This document shows positions 53,354 to 64,000 of a stretch of 64,000 bases of DNA, one piece after another. Position 1 is the first letter of the stretch. Every line of letters begins with the position of its first letter. The stretch comes from Eubacterium uniforme (GTDB lineage: Bacteria; Bacillota; Clostridia; Lachnospirales; Lachnospiraceae). The position numbers were made by a program, and so were the translations under genes. The notes beneath the pieces were generated by a model. It made no database searches, had not been told where the DNA came from, and saw nothing but the letters and a program-made list of their open reading frames with translations. The stretch is taken from contig NZ_FUXZ01000003.1 of NCBI RefSeq assembly GCF_900167115.1, forward strand, positions 186,001-250,000, written 5' to 3'.

Positions 53354-54259
53354 TCATTCATTTACCAACTTCTTATTATCAAGAATTGGTTTTTCCACTT
53401 CAGTCCTTATGCCAATACCAAAAAGCAAGCATAATGCAATCATAACCCCTACCCATATACTATAATAGAATATATGGTTTTCCTTAAGTCTATGCTCTTT
53501 AGTGATAGCTGCCTCTTCAATTTCAAAATGAATACATCTTTCTTTATCATCAAATGTACATTTATCACCAATTTCTGGTAAATAATTATCCTTACCCATC
53601 GTATTATAAAGGATGAAATCATCATAATCTGTTTTTGAATCAAATGTCTGATAAGACTTTTCATCAGTTCTTAAATCTCTTAATACTAATGTATCATCAG
53701 TATACTTATCGATTATATATGCTTTTCCACTACCTTTATTATATAACTTTTTAAATCTCTTATAATTATCATCTGTACTAAAATGATGAGTTTTATGAGT
53801 ATCACCAGATAAATATACAAAATGGTACTCTGCTCCACTAACTAATAGAAGTGCTAAGAGCGAGAACATAAATGTAACAAGCAATCTATTAACAGATAAT
53901 TTATTACCAGCATATAACCATAAAACTGAAAGTCCCGCGGCAATTATAGGAATTGCTATCAAATAATCTGCATCGTCATAACATACACGTAACTGGGCAT
54001 ATATAAAGAAAAATATCTCCCCAGCAATCATAATCTCAAAAATAGAATTAATCTTATCATCCATCTTTTTTGTAACGCATCTACTAGCAGCAAATAACAT
54101 CCACAAAACAAGGATAACGACATTATATATTAAAATTAAATAAAAGTCGTTAAAAATACCATATTGAGATACATGCATTAGCCAAAACACAAACGCTAAC
54201 ACAACACCGATGCCTATTATTAAACTCCTTTGAAATTTTAAAATAAAATCTTTACTCAT
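53354..54259 (-). CDS. Uncharacterised membrane protein, C-terminus probably cut by a TGA
   Basis: 301 aa from the ATG at 54259 (GAGGGGAT upstream). Five N-terminal membrane helices within residues 12-160, an extracytoplasmic region of about 110 residues with charged motifs (HKTHHFSTDDNYKRFKKLY, DDTLVLRDLRTDEKSYQ), and one more helix near residues 268-290. No family recognised. After the TGA at 53354-53356 the same frame stays open for 33 more codons of the same acidic, low-complexity style (SEDDKEEVVKEAEKEE) and ends at a TAA inside the terminator hairpin, suggesting a recent nonsense change in the tail. Confidence 0.7.
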   Translation of the reverse strand: MSKDFILKFQRSLIIGIGVVLAFVFWLMHVSQYGIFNDFYLILIYNVVILVLWMLFAASRCVTKKMDDKINSIFEIMIAGEIFFFIYAQLRVCYDDADYLIAIPIIAAGLSVLWLYAGNKLSVNRLLVTFMFSLLALLLVSGAEYHFVYLSGDTHKTHHFSTDDNYKRFKKLYNKGSGKAYIIDKYTDDTLVLRDLRTDEKSYQTFDSKTDYDDFILYNTMGKDNYLPEIGDKCTFDDKERCIHFEIEEAAITKEHRLKENHIFYYSIWVGVMIALCLLFGIGIRTEVEKPILDNKKLVNE

Positions 54260-54460
54260 GGATATCCCCTCATATTTTTTATTCACCGACAATTTAACCA
54301 CACATAAAAAATAAAAAATCGAGTGTGTCCACACAAAACTAAATATCTAATTATCGAACATGAAAATACTTAGTTTCTAGTCTACAAAAGTGGATTATAG
54401 CACAGCAAAAAAACTATGTCAAATCTAATATTTTCCAATTTTATACGTTTTTAAAGCACA

Positions 54461-54490
54461 TTAAGCCACCAATAAAAATTGGTGGCTTAA
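54461..54490 (-). terminator. Hairpin after trxA
   Basis: TTAAGCCACCAAT pairs with ATTGGTGGCTTAA around a 4-nt loop, about 30 nt after the trxA stop. The U-run is weak, so it may work as a poor terminator or a 3'-end stabiliser. Confidence 0.6.
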
Positions 54491-54519
54491 AATAGTCTAT
54501 TATTAGAAACTAAATTTTT

Positions 54520-54825
54520 TTATACTAAAGCTACAATTTCCTCTTTAGAAATAACTCCAATTGATCTGTTAACTTCTGCTCCGTCCTTAAAAACAACAAG
54601 ACATGGAATATTAGTTATTGCATATTCTTGTGCAATATCCATACTATCATCTACATTTAAACTTGCTACAACAAATGTATCGTTCTCTGCTGCTACTTCT
54701 TCCATAACTGGTGATAACATCTTACATGGTCCACACCATGATGCCCAGAAGTCAACAATCACTGGCTTATCATTATTCAACACCACTTCATCAAAATTTG
54801 TTTTATCTACCTTAACTACTGCCAT
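54520..54825 (-). CDS. trxA: Thioredoxin
   Basis: 101 aa, complete thioredoxin fold with the redox centre in FWASWCGPCKMLSPV, the cis-Pro in TNIPCLVVFKDG and the usual charged start (VKVDKTNFDEVV). Cytoplasmic dithiol reductant for ribonucleotide reductase, peroxiredoxins and other proteins. GGAGGAAG precedes the ATG. It has its own promoter (55055-55083) and is led by copy 2 of the long-stem element, the same element that precedes copA. Confidence 0.96.
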   Translation of the reverse strand: MAVVKVDKTNFDEVVLNNDKPVIVDFWASWCGPCKMLSPVMEEVAAENDTFVVASLNVDDSMDIAQEYAITNIPCLVVFKDGAEVNRSIGVISKEEIVALV

Positions 54826-54847
54826 AAATCTTCCTCCATTATTGTTA

Positions 54848-55055
54848 TTATATTCAAAGCAATATACACAGTTTCCTGCTATGCAAATATATATTATCTA
54901 TCTTGGACACTGCTCTCGCACATTGCGGGTACCCCTAGCCACACTAAGTTCGAAAGTGGTAAACCTCTTTCTCACTAAGTGTAGAGACCCGCGATGGTCC
55001 CAGCTAGATAATATATATTCGCATAGCAAGTAATTTATGTATGCTTTGAATATAA
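54848..55055 (-). promoter_or_regulatory. Long-stem structured 5'-UTR element, copy 2, before trxA
   Basis: Arms 54848-54900 and 55005-55055: outer part TTATATTCAAAGCA/TGCTTTGAATATAA, inner part CTGCTATGCaAATATATATT... with its complement, about 24 bp with one mismatch. The arms share little with copy 1 yet pair equally well. Head 54912-55001 on the minus strand is identical to copy 1 over 77 positions, with an apical stem lengthened by 10 nt (GAAAG/CTTTC). It ends about 8 nt before the GGAGGAAG of trxA. Confidence 0.75.
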
Positions 55056-55083
55056 TTATATATGGAATCGTCCATACAAGCAA
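55055..55083 (-). promoter_or_regulatory. Promoter of trxA
   Basis: Minus strand TTGCTT (55078-55083), 17-nt spacer, TATAAT (55055-55060). Its -10 box touches the first base of the outer stem of the long-stem element, as at copA. Confidence 0.75.
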
Positions 55084-55100
55084 CAATCTTTATTGATTAA

Positions 55101-56777
<1,677 letters not shown>

Positions 56778-56859
56778 TTTCTTGTCTCCCACTTAGTAGC
56801 ATTTAACTACTAAGTGAGCAAATGTATAAATCTTCAAATAAATGTGATTATCAATAATC

Positions 56860-58398
56860 TTATAAATTAGTATATCCCATTAAGTCATAATCAATCTGCT
56901 TAGCTGCTTTTCTACCTTCTGCAATAGCTCTAACAACTAATGACTGACCACTATGCATGTCACCTACAACATACACACCTTTCTTTGAAGTTTCAAAAGA
57001 ACCTTCAGCTGTTTTTACGTTAGTTCTTTCATTAGTTTCAACTCCACATGCCTTAGTAACGTATTCTTCACTTCCTAAGAACCCTGCAGCGATTAATACT
57101 AATTCAGCCTTAATTTCTTTCTCACTTCCGGAAACCTCTTTCATTACCATACATCCCGTTTTCTTATCTTTCTTAAACGCAACATTTACAGTAATTACAC
57201 TTTTAAGATTACCTTTCTTATCCTTAATAAATTCTTTAACCGTTGTCTGATAAACTCTAGGATCATTACCAAACTTATATATAGCTTCTTCCTGGCCATA
57301 ATCAGTTTTTAAAACCTTTGGCCATTCTGGCCATGGATTTGATTCAAGTCTCTCTGTTGGCGGACAAGGCATCATTTCAAGCTGTGTTACTGATTTTGCT
57401 CCTAGACGAATCGATGTACCAACACAGTCATTACCTGTATCACCGCCACCTATAACAATTACATTCTTATCTTTTGCAAGTTCAAATGGGAACTTTTCAT
57501 AATTGCTATCTTCTAAACTCTTTGTTACTTTTGAAAGGAAATCAACAGCGAAATATATTCCCTTTGCATCTCTACCTGTCACATTAATATCTCTTGGATT
57601 AGAAGCACCACAAGCTAAAACAACAGCATCATATTCATTTAAAATCTCTTTTGCATCAATGTTTTTAACTTTATCACTTACAACATGTGCACAAGCAACT
57701 TCTTTCTTTTCATTTTTAGTAGATACATTCGCATTAACAATAAACTTAATACCTACATCTTCCATAAGTTTAATTCTTCTATCAATAATCTTTTTATCAA
57801 GTTTCATATTAGGAATACCATATCTAAGTAATCCGCCCACTCTATCATTTCTTTCATAAACTGTTACTACATGTCCACGGCTATTAAGAAGCTGCGCACA
57901 AGCAAGCCCTGAAGGACCACTACCAATAACAGCAACCTTTTTACCTGTTCTGTATTCTGGTTTAACTTCCTTAACAAGATTATGCTCGAATGCATACTCA
58001 ATTACAGTCTTTTCATTTTCCTTAGTTGAAACTGCCTCTCCATCAAGCGAACAAGTACAAGCATGTTCACAAAGTGCTGGACAAACTCTTGAAGTAAACT
58101 CTGGAAAACTATTTGTCATCTCAAGTCTTCTATATGCCTGTTCAAAACATCCCTGATATACTAAATCATTAAGTTCAGGAACAAGATTATTAAGTGGGCA
58201 TCCCACTGCCATGCCGGCTATAATTGTACCAGCCTGGCAGAATGGTGTTCCACAATTCATACATCTTGCAGCTTGTATTTGCTGCTTATTTATATTCTGT
58301 AATCCATGAAATTCATCAAAATTCTTTATACGCTCTGCTTCACTAACAACAGGGCCATCTACTCTTTCATATTCTAAAAATCCGGTTTGTTTACCCAT
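56860..58398 (-). CDS. gltD: Glutamate synthase small subunit
   Basis: 512 aa from the ATG at 58398 (ATAGGAGGAATT upstream). N-terminal 4Fe-4S cysteines in ARCMNCGTPFCQAG and CPALCEHACTC; FAD site VIGSGPSGLACAQLL; NADPH site VIVIGGGDTGNDCVGTS; C-terminal GVYVVGDMHSGQSLVVRAIAEG. It feeds NADPH electrons to GltB. Lies 71 nt after gltB, forming purF-gltB-gltD on one strand. Confidence 0.95.
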   Translation of the reverse strand: MGKQTGFLEYERVDGPVVSEAERIKNFDEFHGLQNINKQQIQAARCMNCGTPFCQAGTIIAGMAVGCPLNNLVPELNDLVYQGCFEQAYRRLEMTNSFPEFTSRVCPALCEHACTCSLDGEAVSTKENEKTVIEYAFEHNLVKEVKPEYRTGKKVAVIGSGPSGLACAQLLNSRGHVVTVYERNDRVGGLLRYGIPNMKLDKKIIDRRIKLMEDVGIKFIVNANVSTKNEKKEVACAHVVSDKVKNIDAKEILNEYDAVVLACGASNPRDINVTGRDAKGIYFAVDFLSKVTKSLEDSNYEKFPFELAKDKNVIVIGGGDTGNDCVGTSIRLGAKSVTQLEMMPCPPTERLESNPWPEWPKVLKTDYGQEEAIYKFGNDPRVYQTTVKEFIKDKKGNLKSVITVNVAFKKDKKTGCMVMKEVSGSEKEIKAELVLIAAGFLGSEEYVTKACGVETNERTNVKTAEGSFETSKKGVYVVGDMHSGQSLVVRAIAEGRKAAKQIDYDLMGYTNL

Positions 58399-58469
58399 AA
58401 TTCCTCCTATCCTTTGCCAAAAAATCTTTCTTATGGCTATCACTTAGTAGTAATTTAATACTATCTAAT

Positions 58470-61400
58470 CTATCCTACAAATTTTGTAAACGCTTCAATC
58501 TGAGCATCTTCTAACTTCATACCCTGTTCTTCAAATTCTGCAATAAGTCTAAGAATTTCTTTATAATCTACAGGAATAACTTTCTTGAAATGATCAATAT
58601 ATTCATCAAAATTATCAAGTATCTTCTTACCCTTCTTTGAACCTGTATAGCGAACATGTTTTTCAATCATTTCTTTAAGTCCATCATAGTCAGCCTTATT
58701 TTCAATTTTTTCCATGCTAACCATTTCTTTATTAAGGTTCTTATAAAGTTTATTCTCTTCATCAAGAACATAAGCTATTCCGCCACTCATACCTGCTGCG
58801 AAGTTTTTGCCAGTCTCACCAAGAATAACAACCTTACCACCAGTCATATATTCACATCCGTGTTCACCAACACCTTCTACAACAGCTGATACGCCAGAAT
58901 TTCTTATAGCGAATCTTTCACCTGCCATACCTGATATATAACATTCACCAGATGTTGCACCATATAATGCAACGTTACCGATAATAATATTTTCATCTGG
59001 ATTATACTTAGCATTTGCTGGAGCTTTAACTATAATCTTACCACCAGATAAGCCCTTACCTAGGTAGTCATTACTATCACCTGTTAAATCAAGTGTTAAG
59101 CCCTTAGGAATAAATGCGCCAAAACTCTGTCCGCCAGAACCCTTACAATTAATCTTAATTGTATCTTCTGTAAGTCCTTCTGGATGGTTTCTAGTAATTT
59201 CAGCACCAAGTAATGTACCAAATGTTCTATCTATATTTGTAAGTTCAATATCAATCTTGCTCTTACTTCCATCTTTAATAGATTTTTGAATCTTGCTTGA
59301 TTTAAGAAGTACTGCTTCGTCCTTTGTTTCATCAAGTTTGAAATCATAAACCTTTTCACTATGGAATGTCTGTTCTTCTCTATCAACCTTTGACATGTCA
59401 TATAAAACTTTATCAAGGTTAATTAATGATTCTTTTCCACTTAAGTTATCCTTAACTTTCAAAAGATCAGTTCTACCAATTAATTCATCAACTTTTCTTA
59501 CACCAAGTTTTGCCATGTACTGTCTTAATTCTCTAGCAACGAAAATCATGAAGTTTTCAACGTATTCTGGCTTACCTCTGAATCTCTTTCTAAGTTCAGG
59601 ATTCTGTGTAGCAATACCCATTGGACATGTATCACTCTGACAAACTCTCATCATTGCACATCCCATTGTTACAAGTGGAGCTGTAGCAAATCCAAATTCT
59701 TCAGCACCAAGAATTGCTGCGATAGCAACATCTCTACCACTCATAAGCTTACCATCTGTTTCAATAACAACCTGGTTTCTTAAACCATTTGCTACAAGTG
59801 TCTGATGTGTTTCTGCAAGACCCATCTCCCATGGAAGACCTGCGTTATGAATTGAGCTAAGTGGTGCAGCACCTGTACCTCCATCATAACCTGAAACTAA
59901 GATTACCTGAGCACCTGCCTTTGCAACACCTGCTGCAACTGTACCAACACCAGCTTCTGAAACAAGTTTAACTGAAATTCTTGCATATTTATTAGCATTC
60001 TTTAAGTCATATATAAGCTGTGCTAAATCTTCAATTGAATAAATATCATGATGTGGTGGTGGTGAAATAAGACTTACACCTGGTGTTGAATGTCTAGTCT
60101 TAGCAACCCAAGGATATACTTTCTTCCCAGGAAGGTGTCCACCTTCACCAGGTTTTGCCCCCTGTGCCATCTTAATCTGGATTTCTTTAGCTGAAACAAG
60201 ATATGTACTTGTAACACCAAATCTACCACTAGCTACCTGCTTAATTGCAGAACTTCTATCATTCTTAGTTCCAGCAGAAGCGATTCTTTCATCACTTTCT
60301 CCACCTTCACCACTATTTGATTTACCATGTAAATGATTCATTGCTATTGCTAAAGTTGTATGTGCCTCTTCTGAAATTGAACCATATGACATAGCACCTG
60401 TTTTAAATCTCTTAACAATTTCTTCTTCACTTTCAACTTCATCTAATGGAATTTCCTTATCAGCGAAATTGAAATCTAAAAGGCTTCTAATATATCCTGT
60501 TTTTTCATCATCAACCATCTGTGTATACTGAAGGAATTTATCAAAATCACCTTCTCTTGTTGATGTCTGTAACATATGAATTGTTCTAGGATTATATCTA
60601 TGTGTTTCACCCTGAGCTCTCATCTTATGACGACCAAGTTCAGTTAGTTCCAAATTGCTACTAAGTCCCAATGGATCAAATGCCTTGCTATGTTGTTTAT
60701 CAATATTCTCTGCGATACCGTCAAGAGTAATACCATCTACTCTACTAACTGTACCTGGGAAATATTCATCTATTAATTCTTTTGAAATACCAATTGCTTC
60801 AAAAATCTTACTACCTTGGTATGACTGAATTGTTGAAATACCCATCTTAGATGCAATCTTTACAATACCCTGTAAAATTGCTTCATCATAATCTTCTACT
60901 GCTGCATAATAGTCCTTACCAAGTAATCCATCCTCAATTATTTCCTCAATTGTTGAATGTGCAAGATATGGATTAATTGCAGATGCACCATAACCTAAAA
61001 GTGTTGCAAAGTGATGTACTTCTCTAGGTTCACCTGATTCAAGTACGATTGACATTGCTGTACACTTCTTAGTTTCTACCAAATGCTTATGAACTGCCGA
61101 AACTGCTAATAATGAAGGTATTGCAACATGGTTTTCATCAACACCTCTATCTGAAAGAACTAAGATATTTGCTCCTTCCTTATATGCCTTATCAACTTCA
61201 ACAAAAAGATGATCTAAAACTCTCTTCATTGGAGTACTCTTATAGTAAAGAAGTGAAACCTTAGCTGCCTTAATTCCATCCTTATTCATGTTCTTGATTT
61301 TTAACATATCAAGATCAGATAAAATAGGATTATGAATCTTAAGTACTCTACAATTATTTGCATCTTCTTCTAAAAGATTACCATTCTTACCAACATAAAC

Positions 61401-63020
61401 TGTTGTACGTGTTACAATCTTTTCTCTCTGTGCATCGATAGGTGGATTTGTAACCTGAGCAAATAACTGCTTAAAGTAATAAAATAATGGCTGGTATTCA
61501 TTTGAAAGTGCAGCAATAGGAGTATCAACACCCATTGAACCTATACTTTCAGTACCATTCATGGCCATATTCTTAATACCTTCATAATAGTTTTCATATG
61601 TATAACCAAATGCTTTCTGAAGTTTCTTTCTTTCTTCTCTTGTATAAGAAACAACCTTCTCATTTGGAATTTTTATATTCTTAAGTTCAAGTAAACTCAT
61701 GTCAAGCCATTCACCATATGGATTCTTATGAGCATATTTTTCCTTAACTTCTTCATCACTGTAAATTCTACCTTCAACAGTATTTACTAAAAGCATTTTA
61801 CCTGGATGAAGTCTTTCTTTCTTAATGATATGTTCTTCATCAATCTTTAACACACCAACTTCTGATGAAAGAATAAGTCTGTCATCATCTGTAATATAAT
61901 ATCTTGATGGACGAAGGCCATTTCTATCAAGGATTGCACACATGATATCACCATCTGATAACATGATTGATGCAGGACCATCCCAAGGTTCCATCATTGT
62001 TGCATAATACTGATAGAAATCTCTTTCTTCCTGTGATAATGTCTCATTATGTGACCATGGTTCTGGAATAGCAATCATTGCTGCAAGTGGTAAATCCATT
62101 CCACTCATAACAAGAAATTCTAAAGTATTATCAAGCATAGCTGAGTCAGATCCACTTGATGAAATAACAGGTAATACCTTTGTCATGTCTTCTTCATTAA
62201 ATAACTTAGAATGCATTGTTTCTTCTCTTGCAATCATCTTATCAGCGTTACCCTTAATAGTATTAATTTCACCATTATGAACCATAAATCTATTAGGATG
62301 AGCACGATTCCAACTTGGATTTGTGTTAGTTGAAAATCTAGAATGAACCATTGCAATTGAAGATTCATAATCACTATCCATTAAATCCTTAAAGAATGTA
62401 CGTAACTGTCCAACTAAGAACATACCCTTATATACTATTGTTCTACATGATAATGAAGGAACGTAAGTATTTACATTACTCTGTTCAAACTCTCTTCTTA
62501 TAACATATAACTTTCTATCAAAATCTAAGTCTGTATCAAATCCTTCAGGTCTTTCAATAAATACCTGTGCAATAACTGGCATACACTCAAGAGCCTTGCT
62601 ACCAAGTACATTAGGACATACCTCAACTTTTCTCCAAGCTAAGATATTAAAACCTTCCTTTTTAACAATGATTTCAAACATTGTCTTAGCCTGTTTTCTT
62701 TCAAGGTCATTTTGTGGAAAGAAAAACATACCAACAGCATATCCTCTTTTATTAGGAAGATTAACACCTTCCTTCTTTAAAATCTTTTTAAAATACTTAT
62801 GTGGAATCTGTGTTAAAATACCAACGCCATCACCAGTTTTACCTTCAGCATCCTTACCTGCTCTATGTTCAAGATTCTCTACTATACTTAACGCATCTTC
62901 AACAAGTGCATGGTTTGCTTTACCTTTTATATTAACAATTGCACCTATACCACAATTGTCATGCTCAAAATTTTGATTATATAAACCTTTTTGCTCTATT
63001 TCATTCATTAATTTATTCAT
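58470..63020 (-). CDS. gltB: Glutamate synthase large subunit
   Basis: 1516 aa. After a propeptide of 21 residues the mature protein begins at Cys22 (DNCGIGAIVNI), the glutaminase nucleophile. Then come the class II amidotransferase domain (to about 430), the central domain, the FMN-binding synthase barrel (GEGGESDERI, VSGYDGGTGAAPLSSIHNAGLPWE) with 3Fe-4S cysteines in VCQSDTCPMGIATQ, and a C-terminal beta-helix domain (GKGLSGGKIIV, GERFAIRNSG). Transfers the glutamine amide to 2-oxoglutarate. AGAGGAAC precedes the ATG. Lies 20 nt after the partial purF. Confidence 0.97.
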   Translation of the reverse strand: MNKLMNEIEQKGLYNQNFEHDNCGIGAIVNIKGKANHALVEDALSIVENLEHRAGKDAEGKTGDGVGILTQIPHKYFKKILKKEGVNLPNKRGYAVGMFFFPQNDLERKQAKTMFEIIVKKEGFNILAWRKVEVCPNVLGSKALECMPVIAQVFIERPEGFDTDLDFDRKLYVIRREFEQSNVNTYVPSLSCRTIVYKGMFLVGQLRTFFKDLMDSDYESSIAMVHSRFSTNTNPSWNRAHPNRFMVHNGEINTIKGNADKMIAREETMHSKLFNEEDMTKVLPVISSSGSDSAMLDNTLEFLVMSGMDLPLAAMIAIPEPWSHNETLSQEERDFYQYYATMMEPWDGPASIMLSDGDIMCAILDRNGLRPSRYYITDDDRLILSSEVGVLKIDEEHIIKKERLHPGKMLLVNTVEGRIYSDEEVKEKYAHKNPYGEWLDMSLLELKNIKIPNEKVVSYTREERKKLQKAFGYTYENYYEGIKNMAMNGTESIGSMGVDTPIAALSNEYQPLFYYFKQLFAQVTNPPIDAQREKIVTRTTVYVGKNGNLLEEDANNCRVLKIHNPILSDLDMLKIKNMNKDGIKAAKVSLLYYKSTPMKRVLDHLFVEVDKAYKEGANILVLSDRGVDENHVAIPSLLAVSAVHKHLVETKKCTAMSIVLESGEPREVHHFATLLGYGASAINPYLAHSTIEEIIEDGLLGKDYYAAVEDYDEAILQGIVKIASKMGISTIQSYQGSKIFEAIGISKELIDEYFPGTVSRVDGITLDGIAENIDKQHSKAFDPLGLSSNLELTELGRHKMRAQGETHRYNPRTIHMLQTSTREGDFDKFLQYTQMVDDEKTGYIRSLLDFNFADKEIPLDEVESEEEIVKRFKTGAMSYGSISEEAHTTLAIAMNHLHGKSNSGEGGESDERIASAGTKNDRSSAIKQVASGRFGVTSTYLVSAKEIQIKMAQGAKPGEGGHLPGKKVYPWVAKTRHSTPGVSLISPPPHHDIYSIEDLAQLIYDLKNANKYARISVKLVSEAGVGTVAAGVAKAGAQVILVSGYDGGTGAAPLSSIHNAGLPWEMGLAETHQTLVANGLRNQVVIETDGKLMSGRDVAIAAILGAEEFGFATAPLVTMGCAMMRVCQSDTCPMGIATQNPELRKRFRGKPEYVENFMIFVARELRQYMAKLGVRKVDELIGRTDLLKVKDNLSGKESLINLDKVLYDMSKVDREEQTFHSEKVYDFKLDETKDEAVLLKSSKIQKSIKDGSKSKIDIELTNIDRTFGTLLGAEITRNHPEGLTEDTIKINCKGSGGQSFGAFIPKGLTLDLTGDSNDYLGKGLSGGKIIVKAPANAKYNPDENIIIGNVALYGATSGECYISGMAGERFAIRNSGVSAVVEGVGEHGCEYMTGGKVVILGETGKNFAAGMSGGIAYVLDEENKLYKNLNKEMVSMEKIENKADYDGLKEMIEKHVRYTGSKKGKKILDNFDEYIDHFKKVIPVDYKEILRLIAEFEEQGMKLEDAQIEAFTKFVG

Positions 63021-63040
63021 ATAGTTCCTCTCATTCTTTC

Positions 63041-64000
63041 CTATACCGGATAATCGTTATTAAAACAAGCCTTACAGATTTGTAAATCACCAACCATGTA
63101 TTTAAAATCCTCAATGCTTAAATATTCAAGTGAATCAGCACCAATGTTTTTTCTTACATCTTCATTAGAATGCTTTGATGCTATAAGCTGTTTTGATGTT
63201 GGTACATCTGTACCATAGTAGCAAGGATATAAAAACGGTGGCGAACTAATTCGTACATGTACTGCCTTAGCTCCTGCCTGTTTTAACATAATAATAAGTT
63301 GCTTCATAGTTGTTCCTCTTACAATTGAATCATCTATGATAACAATATTCTTATCCTTTACTTCATCCTCTAATACACTCAACTTCATATGTACTGCATC
63401 TCTTCTCTCTTCATCCGTAGGTTTTATAAAACTTCTTCCAATATATGAATTTTTATAAAACGCTTGTACATATGGTATATTAGCTTCCTTTGAATACCCC
63501 ATTGCTGCAGGTATTCCAGATTCAGGTACGCCGACTACTATATCAGCATCTACCTTACTCTTTCTTGCAAGTGCTCTTCCTGCCATTTCCCTTGCAGTAT
63601 GAATTGCAATTCCATCCATAACAGAATCATTTCTTGCAAAATAAATATATTCAAAGATGCAATGAGCTTTTTTCTCCTGACATAAATCATAATCAGATGT
63701 TATGCCCTTACTTGTAATACTTATAATTTCACCAGGTTTAATATCCCTTATAACCTTACCTCCAACAGCTCTTATAGCAGAACTCTCAGATGCTAAAATA
63801 TAAGTATTATGCTTATCAAATTTTTCATTATCAAAAAGACTACCCTGTTCACCTTTTCCATCAACGAAATTATTCTTAACTCCTAAAACTAATGGTTTAA
63901 TACCAAATGGATCTCTGATTCCCACCAACTTTCTTGGACTCATTACAACCACAGCAAATCCACCCTTTAATTTAGAAGCACTTTTCTTTATCGCTTCCTC
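63041..64000 (-). CDS. purF: Amidophosphoribosyltransferase, 5' end missing
   Basis: The frame is open to the right edge (320 codons visible). Within it are the end of the Ntn domain (RKLVGIRDPFGIKPLVLG, YILASESSAI), the linker FEYIYFARNDSVMDG and the phosphoribosyltransferase domain with VVGVPESGIPAAMGY and the PRPP loop IVIIDDSIVRGTTMKQL. It commits PRPP to purine synthesis with glutamine as nitrogen donor. The catalytic N-terminal Cys lies outside. Followed by gltB at 20 nt, linking two glutamine-amidotransferase enzymes in one transcript. Confidence 0.93.
   Translation of the reverse strand, partial: EEAIKKSASKLKGGFAVVVMSPRKLVGIRDPFGIKPLVLGVKNNFVDGKGEQGSLFDNEKFDKHNTYILASESSAIRAVGGKVIRDIKPGEIISITSKGITSDYDLCQEKKAHCIFEYIYFARNDSVMDGIAIHTAREMAGRALARKSKVDADIVVGVPESGIPAAMGYSKEANIPYVQAFYKNSYIGRSFIKPTDEERRDAVHMKLSVLEDEVKDKNIVIIDDSIVRGTTMKQLIIMLKQAGAKAVHVRISSPPFLYPCYYGTDVPTSKQLIASKHSNEDVRKNIGADSLEYLSIEDFKYMVGDLQICKACFNNDYPV

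Overview
The window is A+T-rich DNA with strong AGGAGG ribosome binding sites, and most genes lie on the minus strand. The gene set points to an anaerobic, fibre-degrading gut or rumen Firmicute, most likely Lachnospiraceae. It includes a pyrophosphate-type phosphofructokinase, a secreted GH10 xylanase with a BspA-like leucine-rich tail, cytoplasmic GH39 and GH43 xylosidases, a BlaI/M56 pair, DUF2130 and a NiaR-controlled NAD operon. The family assignment is inference; no rRNA, tRNA, prophage, IS transposase or CRISPR array was seen.

Layout. 1-7.4 kb: 3' part of a prolyl-tRNA editing protein, a methyltransferase, an L,D-transpeptidase with a charged cytoplasmic tail, a DUF2130 protein, a sodium:solute symporter and a macro-domain protein. 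7.5-8.9 kb: phosphofructokinase on the plus strand. 8.9-12.6 kb: thiamine operon, promoter - TPP riboswitch - thiE - thiD - thiC, with long structured spacers. 12.6-23.3 kb: xylan block (GH43, GH39, GH10) interleaved with a GT2 glycosyltransferase and a large DUF2339-like membrane protein. 23.4-27.5 kb: niaR-nadC-nadB, divergent from nadA across a dyad. 27.5-30.5 kb: small DNA-binding protein, a possible papain-fold protein and a SleB-type hydrolase. 30.5-36.3 kb: PurF-like protein without the catalytic Cys, a HerA-like ATPase next to a degenerate paralogue, and a trans-sulfuration enzyme. 36.4-38.4 kb: BlaR/BlaI-type signalling pair with its operator. 38.5-48.2 kb: MutS-like ATPase, LRR surface protein, small leader-like protein, carB, transglutaminase-like secreted protein, YdcF protein. 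48.2-54.9 kb: copA, permuted papain-fold protein, proA, membrane protein, trxA. 55.1-64 kb: pyrG, gltD, gltB and partial purF.

The most unusual content is non-coding. First, a head of about 80-90 nt, almost identical in two places, sits on long stems whose sequences are unrelated but each self-complementary. It lies in sense orientation directly before the ribosome binding sites of copA and trxA, and in both cases the stem starts at the promoter -10 box. Second, a three-hairpin element with compensatory differences lies directly before the ribosome binding sites of thiC, thiD and pyrG, with a fourth copy inverted inside a 25-bp inverted repeat between thiD and thiC. Both look like cis-acting RNA families or structured mobile cassettes that I cannot match to a known class.

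Coordinates and motifs were read by eye; start codons were moved downstream of the longest ORF wherever a good ribosome binding site decided the matter.
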